Part shown: positions 1 through 7,309 of the stretch, one piece after another
How the letters are laid out: each line of letters begins with the position of its first letter
How positions within the stretch are numbered: position 1 is the first letter of the stretch
Origin: Akkermansiaceae bacterium
GTDB lineage: Bacteria > Verrucomicrobiota > Verrucomicrobiia > Verrucomicrobiales > Akkermansiaceae
Reading direction: 5' to 3'
Assembly (NCBI GenBank): GCA_014379305.1
Contig: JACMMB010000356.1
Coordinates: 1-15,846, forward strand
Length of the DNA: 15,846 nt
Notes under the pieces: model-generated
The model's database searches: none
The model's input: only the letters and a program-made list of their open reading frames with translations
What the model was told of the DNA's origin: nothing
Translations under genes and position numbers: made by a program

Positions 1-13
1 CACGTGGAATCAC

Positions 14-2290
14 CTACTTCTGGCGCGTCTCAAAGTCAGCGCGTTGTTCAGGCGTGAAGGTATCCAGCCCTTTCACCGGCCCGGTGAATTCACAATCCCG
101 GTATGTTCCGCGGATGGCGGTTTTCCATTGATCATACTGCACGGCCTCGCCCATGAACCCGAGTTGCAGCTGGCTTTTCACAGCTTCCACCACGCCGTTT
201 TGAAAGGAGAGCTCGCCTTGGCAATTGCCAAGCGACAAATGCGGTGTGCTTTCATCCACAACACCGTTGTTGGCAAATTGATTCCCGTCCGGCGCGATTC
301 GCGCCAGGCGCAACCCCACTTTGGAGTTTTCAATGACCGTCCTGCCGCCGCCATAATGACTGCCGTAAACGGCAGAGTTCCGAATGATCGAAGGCCCGTA
401 GATTCCGCCCTGCGCTACGTAAGTGGAGCCTTCATCCATGTCTAAAACCACGCTATAAACACTGGAGGCCTTGCTGCGCCGCAGTTTGAGCAGCCCGCCG
501 AACTCCTCCGCCGCTGTGAAAACGGTGGTGCGGTTGCAAAACGCCGCCATCCCGCGCGCGGGGTGCACTTGATAATCGGTCAGCTCGTGAGCACCGTCCG
601 CACCTTCCGAACCGCCGGCACTGACACGGAAACTGCGCTTGGCGCAGTCGTGGATTTGCAAACCCTTGACGTAAAAACCGACGTTGTGGCCGATGTAAAA
701 CGTGTGTCCGAAAGCCCCGCGCGCGCCTTCGTAGTTGACCGTCACATCCAGGCCGGACTGGCCCAGCAGTGTGACATCCTGGCCGGCGGCGGGATCGAGT
801 TTGATGCGCCTAACGCTGTCAGGAGCGTAAACCGCCCTGACGAGGGTTTCCTCATAATAAACGCGGATTTCCGCCCCAATCAGCGCGGCGGTTTGCTCGG
901 AGTTGAGCGCGGCGTGGTCCAGTCGCGCCGAGATCACCGGGCTGCCAGCAATGAGAGAGGCTGCGCCCTCAAGATAGATCTGCCGGTCGCCCAAGCCGAA
1001 GTTGATAAGCAGGCTCAGCCCCGTTTTGGTAACGGGAGCGGGGGCATCGACCGTGATCTGGAAGACTCCGTTGGTCGTGTGAGCGAGAGAGTGGATGACG
1101 GCCTTATGGGCTTTTCGCACAAGGCAATTGGGGTTGAACGCTCCCTCGCTCTGGTCGCTGTGCGCATTGAAGTTTTTCCAGGTGAAATCCTTCTGCTCCA
1201 CACTCAGAAACAGGTCACCGCCTGTTTTTTGCAGCGAGGCGGCGTCCAAATAATGGCGCGTGATGATGTTGCCGCCGCCGTGGACGGTCACATTGGTGAA
1301 ATGGACCGTTTTGCCGCCGCGCTGGCCGGATTTGAGCAGATTCTGATTCTTGAAACTGCCCCCGGCGGTCTCGAACTCACAGTTTTCGATGGTGTATGTG
1401 GACTCCGCCAGCAACGCGTTGTTCGCGTCGTAAATCCCGCCCTGAGAGGAGTTGATGGAAACCGTGTTGCGCTGTGGATTGACGGTGGCGATGTTGCGGA
1501 TGCCGATCTGAAGCGCGTGTCGCGCCGGACTGACATTCCAGCCATCCGCAATGAAGGTGTAGCCCGACTGCACGACGGGCGAAAAGGGGAATCCGACAGA
1601 GAAGGAAGCGATTTCGCCCTTGGTGATCCGGTTTTCGACCGGTTCGAACATGAAAAGGACGGGGCTGCTGTGCCAAGGTGCTTCGCGGATTGGATTGAAC
1701 TCACCGAAGTAGGCCAGTTGAAGGCGCGTTTTCTTTTTCCCATGTCCTTTTAGAACCGCGCCATCGCCCATGATAAAAACCGCCTTTGTCCCGGTGTGGT
1801 GGTCATAAACAGGATTGGCGGCCCAGGTTTGCGAAGCCATGGGGCAAAGGCCGATAACGCCGCCAGCGGGCAATTGAACGTGGGAAAGCTTTGCTGAGAT
1901 TTGTGCCGCGAGCGCCCTCGCGATGGCGTCCGTATTGTCTGTGAAAAATTCCGCCGTGCTTCGTGGATTCGCCACCAGGTGGCCGCGACTCCTGCCATCG
2001 ATGTTCTCTACTGCGGCAACACCCGCTTCCACGGCAGTGATACGGGCATTCAGCGGCACGGGGTCCAGCGAATACTCCGGCCAGACGCGGGCACGGTCAA
2101 TGATGAGGATTTTGCCAATATCGTCCGCCGTAAAAGGTGCACCCCCGAGGCGGGTGACGCGCCCGTCAATTGCGATGGAGCAGTCGATTTTCCGGTAGTC
2201 GGCTTGGCAGCCATGATCGCGAGCATCGATGAAAGATTGCCCTGGAAGGCGACCCGCCAAAAGCAAGAGGAGGATCCAGAGAATTTTCAT
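14..2290 (-). CDS. Secreted right-handed beta-helix (pectate-lyase-like) protein
   Basis: A 758-residue protein if it starts at the ATG at 2288-2290. The frame stays open further upstream to 2365, but only the internal ATG places a signal peptide (MKILWILLLLLAGRLPGQS) at the N-terminus, so I chose it. After the signal come phrases typical of the pectate-lyase-superfamily/tailspike N-terminal module: APFTADDIGK at about 51-60 and FTDNTDAIARALAAQ at about 116-130. The following several hundred residues are rich in N, G, short beta strands and turns (for example IENCEF, VENS-like repeats), as expected of a parallel beta-helix. Such proteins are exported polysaccharide lyases/hydrolases or surface structural proteins. 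I cannot identify catalytic residues or a substrate. It lacks the PEP-CTERM tail of its upstream neighbour, from which it is separated by 64 bp on the same strand; cotranscription is possible. The fold class is fairly likely; enzymatic function is unknown. Confidence 0.6.
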   Translation of the reverse strand: MKILWILLLLLAGRLPGQSFIDARDHGCQADYRKIDCSIAIDGRVTRLGGAPFTADDIGKILIIDRARVWPEYSLDPVPLNARITAVEAGVAAVENIDGRSRGHLVANPRSTAEFFTDNTDAIARALAAQISAKLSHVQLPAGGVIGLCPMASQTWAANPVYDHHTGTKAVFIMGDGAVLKGHGKKKTRLQLAYFGEFNPIREAPWHSSPVLFMFEPVENRITKGEIASFSVGFPFSPVVQSGYTFIADGWNVSPARHALQIGIRNIATVNPQRNTVSINSSQGGIYDANNALLAESTYTIENCEFETAGGSFKNQNLLKSGQRGGKTVHFTNVTVHGGGNIITRHYLDAASLQKTGGDLFLSVEQKDFTWKNFNAHSDQSEGAFNPNCLVRKAHKAVIHSLAHTTNGVFQITVDAPAPVTKTGLSLLINFGLGDRQIYLEGAASLIAGSPVISARLDHAALNSEQTAALIGAEIRVYYEETLVRAVYAPDSVRRIKLDPAAGQDVTLLGQSGLDVTVNYEGARGAFGHTFYIGHNVGFYVKGLQIHDCAKRSFRVSAGGSEGADGAHELTDYQVHPARGMAAFCNRTTVFTAAEEFGGLLKLRRSKASSVYSVVLDMDEGSTYVAQGGIYGPSIIRNSAVYGSHYGGGRTVIENSKVGLRLARIAPDGNQFANNGVVDESTPHLSLGNCQGELSFQNGVVEAVKSQLQLGFMGEAVQYDQWKTAIRGTYRDCEFTGPVKGLDTFTPEQRADFETRQK

Positions 2291-2330
2291 GCGTGGACGC
2301 AGTGTATCAGGGCCTTCTCCAGAAGGAAGA

Positions 2331-2346
2331 TTGGCAACTTTGCCAA
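2331..2346 (-). terminator. Weak stem-loop between two minus-strand genes
   Basis: A perfect 7-bp inverted repeat TTGGCAA/TTGCCAA with a 2-base centre lies 8 bases after the stop of the PEP-CTERM gene ending at 2355. On the minus strand it is followed by the pyrimidine-rich stretch TCTTCCTTCT rather than a clean T tract. It could attenuate transcription into the beta-helix gene, or it could be chance. Confidence 0.25.
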
Positions 2347-2354
2347 GCTGGCAT

Positions 2355-3242
2355 CTACGCAGCAATACGACCCGTTTGATTCAGGCGATACCTCCACGTG
2401 CTTGCAACGCCGCAGGCCATCAAAATAAGAATTGCTGAAGAAGGTTCGGGCACGCCGGTGATCGTGAAGACTTGGCCGGAATCGCTGGTGATCGTTCCTA
2501 GCTCCTGGAGCTTGCCGAGTTCGTCGCGCAAATCGATTCCGACGACTTCCAAGGTATTTCCAAAATCAGCCGATCCGGTGAAATCTCCGCCCGGTGCCAG
2601 CGTGTCGGTGTCGAAAGAGTAGAGAGTGTTAATGCTAAGCTGAAACTCCTGCGGTGCCCCGCCGTGGATGTAAGCCTGGGAAAACAAGGCGAGGTCGTAA
2701 TCGCCCACCGCGTCGTAGGTCCAGGATTGCGCTGGCTCCGAACCGTGGGTTAAATCAATAATCACAGCCGCCCTGGCTCCTCCAATAATCGAGCCGGTGA
2801 GCCGCAGAATGTAGGTGGAGGTGTAGTTAACAGCGGTGCCGCCGTATTGCAGGGTCTGACTAAAGCGGGCGCTGCCTTGGGAATAGAAAGCGATAGGCAC
2901 TCCAGTGCCTGCATCAAAATCGTAATTCGGGTCGAAAAATGAATTGGTGATAGATCCCGAGGCGGATGCCCGGAGAGAGCCGTAGGAGGCGGATGCGGTG
3001 GCCTGCGCATCGAAAATGAGATCTCCCGATCCGCCTACGCTATCCAGATTGTGAGTGGATCCTCCCTCGCCCTCCACGACCTCAAAAGGTGTCGTGCTAC
3101 TATCAGAAGTGCCTAAAATGTTGCTAAGCATCTGATTTCCTTCGCCTACGAATGCAGATGAAAAGACCGAGGAAGCATTTGCATATCCCGTCAATAGGCT
3201 GGCGACAAAGATTAAGCAGTAATTGTGAAACAAGAAGTTCAT
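2355..3242 (-). CDS. PEP-CTERM sorting-domain protein (passenger unassigned)
   Basis: About 295 residues from the ATG at 3240-3242; an in-frame TTG at 3258-3260 is possible but only adds six residues before the signal peptide. The N-terminus (MNFLFHNYCLIFVASLLTG, cleavage near YANA-SS) is a Sec-type signal. The C-terminus has the PEP-CTERM tripartite signal: VPEPS at about 264-268, a hydrophobic helix (AILILMACGVA), then basic residues (WRYRLNQTGR). The tail is longer and less Arg-dense than in the two other PEP-CTERM proteins here. The passenger is rich in S, T, G and A with alternating beta-type patterns, and I recognise no enzyme motif. In this family an exosortase is expected to process the tail during export to the cell surface or matrix; no exosortase gene lies in the window. 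The sorting signal is clear, the role is unknown. Confidence 0.85.
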   Translation of the reverse strand: MNFLFHNYCLIFVASLLTGYANASSVFSSAFVGEGNQMLSNILGTSDSSTTPFEVVEGEGGSTHNLDSVGGSGDLIFDAQATASASYGSLRASASGSITNSFFDPNYDFDAGTGVPIAFYSQGSARFSQTLQYGGTAVNYTSTYILRLTGSIIGGARAAVIIDLTHGSEPAQSWTYDAVGDYDLALFSQAYIHGGAPQEFQLSINTLYSFDTDTLAPGGDFTGSADFGNTLEVVGIDLRDELGKLQELGTITSDSGQVFTITGVPEPSSAILILMACGVASTWRYRLNQTGRIAA

Positions 3243-3262
3243 AAGCAATTTTAAGTACAAGC

Positions 3263-3291
3263 CTTATAGAGGTCTGAAACAATGATCTGAA
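3263..3291 (-). promoter_or_regulatory. Possible sigma70-type promoter for the 2355-3242 gene
   Basis: On the minus strand TTCAGA (3286-3291) is followed after 17 bases by TATAAG (3263-3268). Each hexamer resembles the -35 (TTGACA) and -10 (TATAAT) consensus at four or more positions. The -10 box lies about 20 bases before the ATG, giving a short leader. The match is by eye only and the -35 box is weak. Confidence 0.35.
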
Positions 3292-3423
3292 ATCATAGCA
3301 TACCCAATGCCATGAATTTTTTAAAAAATAGCCTGTCTTGTCAAGGGGTGAAAATGTCGGACGGAATCGGTTGGTATGGTTGCTGTAGGAAGTAGTGGCG
3401 CTGTTTGCCGACCGGGGAGCGCT

Positions 3424-3599
3424 TCACCATTTCATCCAGCGCGAGGTGGCGAAGACCGCCGCGGCGGAAACCGTGGCGATGGCCAGGATGATCCAGAAGC
3501 CCATGAAGCCGTCTTCTTCCACGAAGATGCGGCCATCGCAAAAGGGAATTTTCAGGTACCGGCCATGATTTCACCGACAAGGTTGCCATCCGGGGGCAT
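3424..3599 (-). pseudogene. Possible frameshifted remnant of a small membrane protein
   Basis: The gap before pilB carries a minus-strand segment with a coding look. From the ATG at 3599 it reads MPPDGNLVGEIMAGT and stops at 3552-3554. The -1 frame from about 3560 continues YLKIPFCDGR, then acidic residues, then GFMGFWIILAIATVSAAA as a clear transmembrane helix and a basic/aromatic end (SRWMKW) with a stop at 3424-3426. In the second part nearly every codon ends in G or C, like real genes of this window, and joining the two frames would give about 58 residues. The hydrophobic C-terminus with a short basic tail is loosely reminiscent of CorA-type channel ends, but no GMN motif is visible, so I do not assign a family. 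No slippery heptamer was seen at the frame change. It could be a decayed gene tail, a sequencing error in a small gene, or chance. Confidence 0.3.
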
Positions 3600-3623
3600 T
3601 AAAGTGAGACTGCCCGCGAACGG

Positions 3624-5339
3624 ATGAGCCAGCTTTTACTTGAACCTGCCCGGAGATCGGGATGCGAAAATTTGCCGGCGGTCAGCGAGTTGCTGAAAGA
3701 TGCGGCACAGCGTCAGCGCTCGCCGATCGACGATTTATTGGACGCTGGCGTGGTCGATGAGGAAAGCTACCTGCGCGAACTGGCCCATGACCTTGATTTG
3801 CCCTGGCTGGCGAACATCCCGATGGATGAAAACACACTGCCGTTGCGTGAGGCGTGCGGACCGCGGATTGCTTTGAGGCATCGTTTGCTGCCGGTTGCAA
3901 TCGAGGGCGAGGGAGCGCAGAGGAAACTGCTTTTAGCCACATTCGATCCCTTCAATCTCGTTGCGCATCAAGCTGCCGCGCAGGAGCTGGCGGTGCCTTT
4001 CGAGTGGTGCATGGCTTCACGGAAACGGATTCACGAAGCACTGCGCAGGCTTTACGGGGTTGGCGCGGATACCTTCGAGCAGATTCTGGAGGGTCGTGAT
4101 CTCGATTACGATCAGCTTTCCGATTCCGAAGACGAGGCCAACGTGATCGATGCCGATGAGGACGAAGAGGCCAGCGTGGTCAAGTTTGTCAACCAGATCA
4201 TTCGGGAAGCCCTCGACCAGCGCGCGACCGATATTCATGTCGAGCCGCTCGCCAGCAACCTCCGCATTCGCTATCGCATCGATGGCCGCCTTCTGGAGAT
4301 CGCCGTGCCGGAAAATATCAAGGCCCTACAAAGCTCGGTCATCGCACGGTTGAAAATCATGGCCCGCCTCGACATCGCCGAGCGCCGCATTCCCCAGGAT
4401 GGTCGGATCAACCTTCAATTCGAAGGCCAGACCATCGATGTCCGTGTCGCCACCGTGCCCACCGTGGAGGGAGAAAGCGTTTCCCTGCGTCTCCTCAACC
4501 AGGAAAAATTCAATCTCGCGAAATTGGCGATGGAGCCTTTCGTGCGGAAGAGAATCGAATCCCTCCTCCACTTGCCGAACGGCATTATTCTGATCACCGG
4601 CCCGACCGGATCGGGAAAATCCACCAGCTTGTATTCATTTCTCAGCGAAGTGAACAGCCCTGAGAGGCGCATTGTCACCGTTGAGGATCCGGTGGAAAAC
4701 AAACTTTCCGGAGTGATGCAGATCGCGGTGAAAACAGAGATCGGGCTGACTTTCGCCACGGCCCTGCGCTCCATTCTCCGCGCGGATCCGAACATAGTGA
4801 TGATCGGGGAAATTCGGGATTTGGAGACGGCGGAAATCGCCATTCGCGCCTCCCTGACCGGACACCTGGTTTTCTCCACTCTCCACACCAACGACGCCAT
4901 GGGCGGCATTTCCCGCCTCGTCGATATGGGAGTCGAGCCATTCCTGGTTTCCGCCGCTGTCCGTGCATTCCTCGCCCAACGACTCGTCCGCCGCCTCTGC
5001 CCGCATTGCAAAACTCCGCGGGAAGTTACCGATACAGACAAGTTGGACTTTGGCATTCCACTCGATCTCCTCGGCCAAGTCTACAATCCCCAAGGCTGCG
5101 ACCGCTGCCGCTTGACAGGCTTTTCCGGTCGCCTGGCGATCTACGAAGTCGTGGTCCTCACCCAACAGATGCAGGAACTTGTCGCCCATTCAAGACCGCA
5201 GGCCGAGATGAAAGTGCAGGCCTTGAAAGATGGTTATGTCCCCATGCGCAACTATGGCTGGCACAAGGTCATGCAGGGGGAAACGACGATTGAGGAAGTC
5301 ATTTCCGTGACTTCATCAGACATCGGCGGGGCGGATTAG
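3624..5339 (+). CDS. pilB: Type IV pilus/type II secretion assembly ATPase, PilB/GspE family
   Basis: A 571-residue cytoplasmic hexameric ATPase that powers pilus or pseudopilus extension. An N-terminal MshEN-like domain spans about 10-145. The catalytic core follows: Walker A GPTGSGKST at 326-334, Asp box VTVEDPVE at 351-358, Walker B IVMIGEIRD at 391-399, and His box from TGHLVFSTLHTND at 412-424. Two Cys pairs, CPHC (459/462) and CDRC (492/495), form the zinc-binding tetracysteine motif of PilB/GspE ATPases, which PilT retraction ATPases lack. An acidic linker (about 165-182) separates the N-domain from the core. The length is normal. The ATG at 3624 has no visible Shine-Dalgarno sequence. 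The platform gene follows 32 bp downstream, so the two form a minimal motor operon. Whether it serves a pilus or a secretion system cannot be decided here, because no pilin, secretin or PilT gene is present. Confidence 0.93.
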   Translation: MSQLLLEPARRSGCENLPAVSELLKDAAQRQRSPIDDLLDAGVVDEESYLRELAHDLDLPWLANIPMDENTLPLREACGPRIALRHRLLPVAIEGEGAQRKLLLATFDPFNLVAHQAAAQELAVPFEWCMASRKRIHEALRRLYGVGADTFEQILEGRDLDYDQLSDSEDEANVIDADEDEEASVVKFVNQIIREALDQRATDIHVEPLASNLRIRYRIDGRLLEIAVPENIKALQSSVIARLKIMARLDIAERRIPQDGRINLQFEGQTIDVRVATVPTVEGESVSLRLLNQEKFNLAKLAMEPFVRKRIESLLHLPNGIILITGPTGSGKSTSLYSFLSEVNSPERRIVTVEDPVENKLSGVMQIAVKTEIGLTFATALRSILRADPNIVMIGEIRDLETAEIAIRASLTGHLVFSTLHTNDAMGGISRLVDMGVEPFLVSAAVRAFLAQRLVRRLCPHCKTPREVTDTDKLDFGIPLDLLGQVYNPQGCDRCRLTGFSGRLAIYEVVVLTQQMQELVAHSRPQAEMKVQALKDGYVPMRNYGWHKVMQGETTIEEVISVTSSDIGGAD

Positions 5340-5371
5340 AGTCCTGGAATTTTAATAGAGCATTCTATTGC

Positions 5372-6655
5372 ATGCCCAATTTTTCTTACAAAGCGCTTAG
5401 CACAAATGGCGCGGTCGCGACCGGAGAGATCGAAGCGTCCGATCGTCCCGAGGCTTTGCGGGTATTGGACAAGCGCGGTTTGCAGCCGGTGAATTTGAAG
5501 GAATCGGCGAAGGCAACGCCGGTAAAATCCTTAAAGAAAAAAAAGGAATTCGTAAGTTCCAAACGCAAGGAGGGCACGGACGAGAAAGCCGAAGAAATTC
5601 CTGACGGGCCACTGAAGCTGAAGCGTGCGGAGGTGATCCTTTTTACGGAAGAGCTGTCGGACATGCTGGGGGCGGGTTTGCAGCTTGAGCCAGCGCTGAA
5701 ATCGATGGAAAACCGACAGGAGCTGGGGAGCCTGAAAGCGGTTTCCCAGCGCATCCGCACGATCGTCCGCGACGGTGTGAATTTCTCGGTCGCGCTGAAA
5801 AAAGTGAGTCCGAGTTTCGGGCCTTTGTATTGTTCATTGGCGGCGGCGGGTGAGGCTTCGGGTGCGCTTGATACGATCCTGAAACGTCAGGCGCATTACT
5901 TGAAAACGCTGGCAGAGCTACAGAGCCGGTTGATCCTGGCGATGATTTACCCCGCTTTCCTGATTCTGGTAGGGATTGGCGTTGGGGTGGTTTTTGTGAC
6001 CACGCTGATCCCGCAGCTTACCGAGCTGATCAAAAGCACGCCCGGCGGGAAAATTCCATTCGCCATTTCGATGATGATGGGCTTTGCCGATTTCGTGAAG
6101 AGCTGGTGGATAGTGATCACGCTAAGCCTGATTGGCGGGTTTTTGTTTTTCAAAGCCTGGAAGGACAACGAGGCCAACAAGCCGAAGTGGGATCACATGA
6201 AGCTCAACATGCCGATGGTTGGCTCGGTGATTTCATCGCGCTTTTACGTGCAGTTTTTGGAAACAATGGCGAATCTTGTTGGGAACGGTTTGCCGTTGCT
6301 GCGGGCTTTGGAACTCTCGCGGGACGCGACGCAGAACCTATCCCTACGCGGACAGCTGAATCAGGTAATCGATCAGGTTGGGGATGGCCGGGCATTCTCC
6401 AAGGCGATGATCCGCAGCGGGACTTTTCCGCCCTTGCTGATCGACATGATTTCCGTGGGAGAGCAAACCGGTAAAATCGACCAATCCCTACGCCGCGCGG
6501 CGGAGCGTTACGATAAGGAACTGGATAAGGATCTCCAGCGGATTATGGCGCTGATCATGCCCAGCGTGCTGATCATGATGGCGCTGCTCATCGGATCGTT
6601 TGCCTACCTGATGATCACTGCCATTTTCCAGACGATTTCGAATCTGGGACATTGA
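5372..6655 (+). CDS. pilC: Type IV pilus/type II secretion inner-membrane platform protein, PilC/GspF family
   Basis: A 427-residue polytopic membrane protein that couples the ATPase to pilin insertion. It begins with the family's short N-terminal segment (NFSYKALSTNGAVATGEIEA). Two T2SF repeats follow: the first near 87-209 contains AAAGEASGALDTIL (157-170), the second near 288-418 contains the equivalent SVGEQTGKIDQSL (361-373). Transmembrane helices are predicted by eye at about 186-211, 244-261 and 391-418. A Lys/Glu-rich, low-complexity linker at about 48-80 lies between the N-terminal segment and repeat 1. It lies 32 bp after the ATPase gene on the same strand. Its stop is 1 bp from the stop of the convergent gene at 6657, with no obvious terminator between them. 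Confidence 0.92.
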   Translation: MPNFSYKALSTNGAVATGEIEASDRPEALRVLDKRGLQPVNLKESAKATPVKSLKKKKEFVSSKRKEGTDEKAEEIPDGPLKLKRAEVILFTEELSDMLGAGLQLEPALKSMENRQELGSLKAVSQRIRTIVRDGVNFSVALKKVSPSFGPLYCSLAAAGEASGALDTILKRQAHYLKTLAELQSRLILAMIYPAFLILVGIGVGVVFVTTLIPQLTELIKSTPGGKIPFAISMMMGFADFVKSWWIVITLSLIGGFLFFKAWKDNEANKPKWDHMKLNMPMVGSVISSRFYVQFLETMANLVGNGLPLLRALELSRDATQNLSLRGQLNQVIDQVGDGRAFSKAMIRSGTFPPLLIDMISVGEQTGKIDQSLRRAAERYDKELDKDLQRIMALIMPSVLIMMALLIGSFAYLMITAIFQTISNLGH

Positions 6656-6656
6656 G

Positions 6657-7202
6657 TCAGGCTTTTATCCTGCGAAGTGCGTTGGCAACAAAAGCGGTTT
6701 GCTTGAGATGGACCCGCATGTGGAAAGCGAACATGCAATTCCATTTGTGGGCGTCGAAGTTGCCGAAAAGAGGATGGGGGGTGGTTTCCGTGCCACGCAG
6801 TTGCCCGAGAGTGGCGATGGATTTCAGGTGATTGGAAACGGAATTTACAAAAACATCGACCTGCTCGATTCCGCATCCTGCGGCGGGCATGACGTCGGTT
6901 TTAGGATCAAATTTTTCAGCGGGAGGTGGTTCGCCGAGAGCGAGGCGCGTGATCGTTGAGGAGATGGCGGTGTTCACAATGGCATTGTGACTAAGGATCA
7001 TGAAAAACGACCAAGTGCGCATGTCTTCATCGACCCCGATCATGGAAGGAACGGTGATGGGTTTCATGCCGCTTTCCGCATCGATCATTTGGGCGAACTT
7101 GAGGTATGCCTGTAAGGTTTCGCTCGACTGCTTATTGGCGGCCTCACGGGTGGTGAGCAGGAAGCGGGTTCTTATCGCGGCTTTGACCAGAATGTTGCTC
7201 AT
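6657..7202 (-). CDS. DinB-like four-helix-bundle protein, putative metal-dependent
   Basis: About 181 residues from the ATG at 7200-7202; an in-frame TTG at 7223 is less likely. The protein looks all-helical. It carries the spacing of metal-ligand histidines seen in DinB/YfiT-like proteins: a lone His in a middle helix (ILSHNAIVN, H72) and an HxxxH pair in the last helix (FAFHMRVHLKQ, H161 and H165). Members include bacillithiol/mycothiol-dependent transferases and many uncharacterised proteins, so the substrate cannot be inferred. Family assignment rests on the His pattern and the HPLFG...HLKQ tail; I would treat it as probable. Its stop almost abuts that of pilC from the opposite strand. 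The upstream desaturase on the same strand has its own terminator in between, so it is probably transcribed separately. Confidence 0.6.
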   Translation of the reverse strand: MSNILVKAAIRTRFLLTTREAANKQSSETLQAYLKFAQMIDAESGMKPITVPSMIGVDEDMRTWSFFMILSHNAIVNTAISSTITRLALGEPPPAEKFDPKTDVMPAAGCGIEQVDVFVNSVSNHLKSIATLGQLRGTETTPHPLFGNFDAHKWNCMFAFHMRVHLKQTAFVANALRRIKA

Positions 7203-7260
7203 GAGATGAATGCAGGGGCCCAAGCATGAGTTAGTCCGGAATCAGGAATGACCAAAACAA

Positions 7261-7286
7261 AAAAGAAGGCATTACGGCCTTCTTTT
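7261..7286 (-). terminator. Rho-independent terminator of the desaturase gene
   Basis: A perfect 10-bp stem, AAAAGAAGGC (7261-7270) with GCCTTCTTTT (7277-7286), closes a 6-base loop. Read on the minus strand it ends in GCCTTCTTTTTTGTTTTGG, a good T tract, 24 bases after the desaturase stop at 7310. Confidence 0.85.
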
Positions 7287-7309
7287 CTATATCGGAATGT
7301 TTGGTTGGC

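Noticed and set aside
563..1753. 396-codon open frame on the plus strand, with others at 44-445 and 1901-2428
   Set aside because: These are antisense to the beta-helix gene. The translations have no signal, domain or motif, while the minus-strand frame has a signal peptide and family-like patterns. They are a by-product of high GC content.
2313..2326. CCTTCT-CC-AGAAGG inverted repeat near the beta-helix start
   Set aside because: Only 6 bp with a 2-base centre and no T tract; too short to support as a terminator or operator.
3552..3566. Programmed -1 frameshift in the 3424-3599 segment
   Set aside because: No slippery heptamer and no convincing downstream structure at the frame change; mutation or sequencing error is simpler.
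3376..3627. 83-codon plus-strand open frame overlapping the pilB start
   Set aside because: Low-information Gly/Ala/Arg-rich composition with no motif. The opposite strand shows better coding character over part of this stretch.
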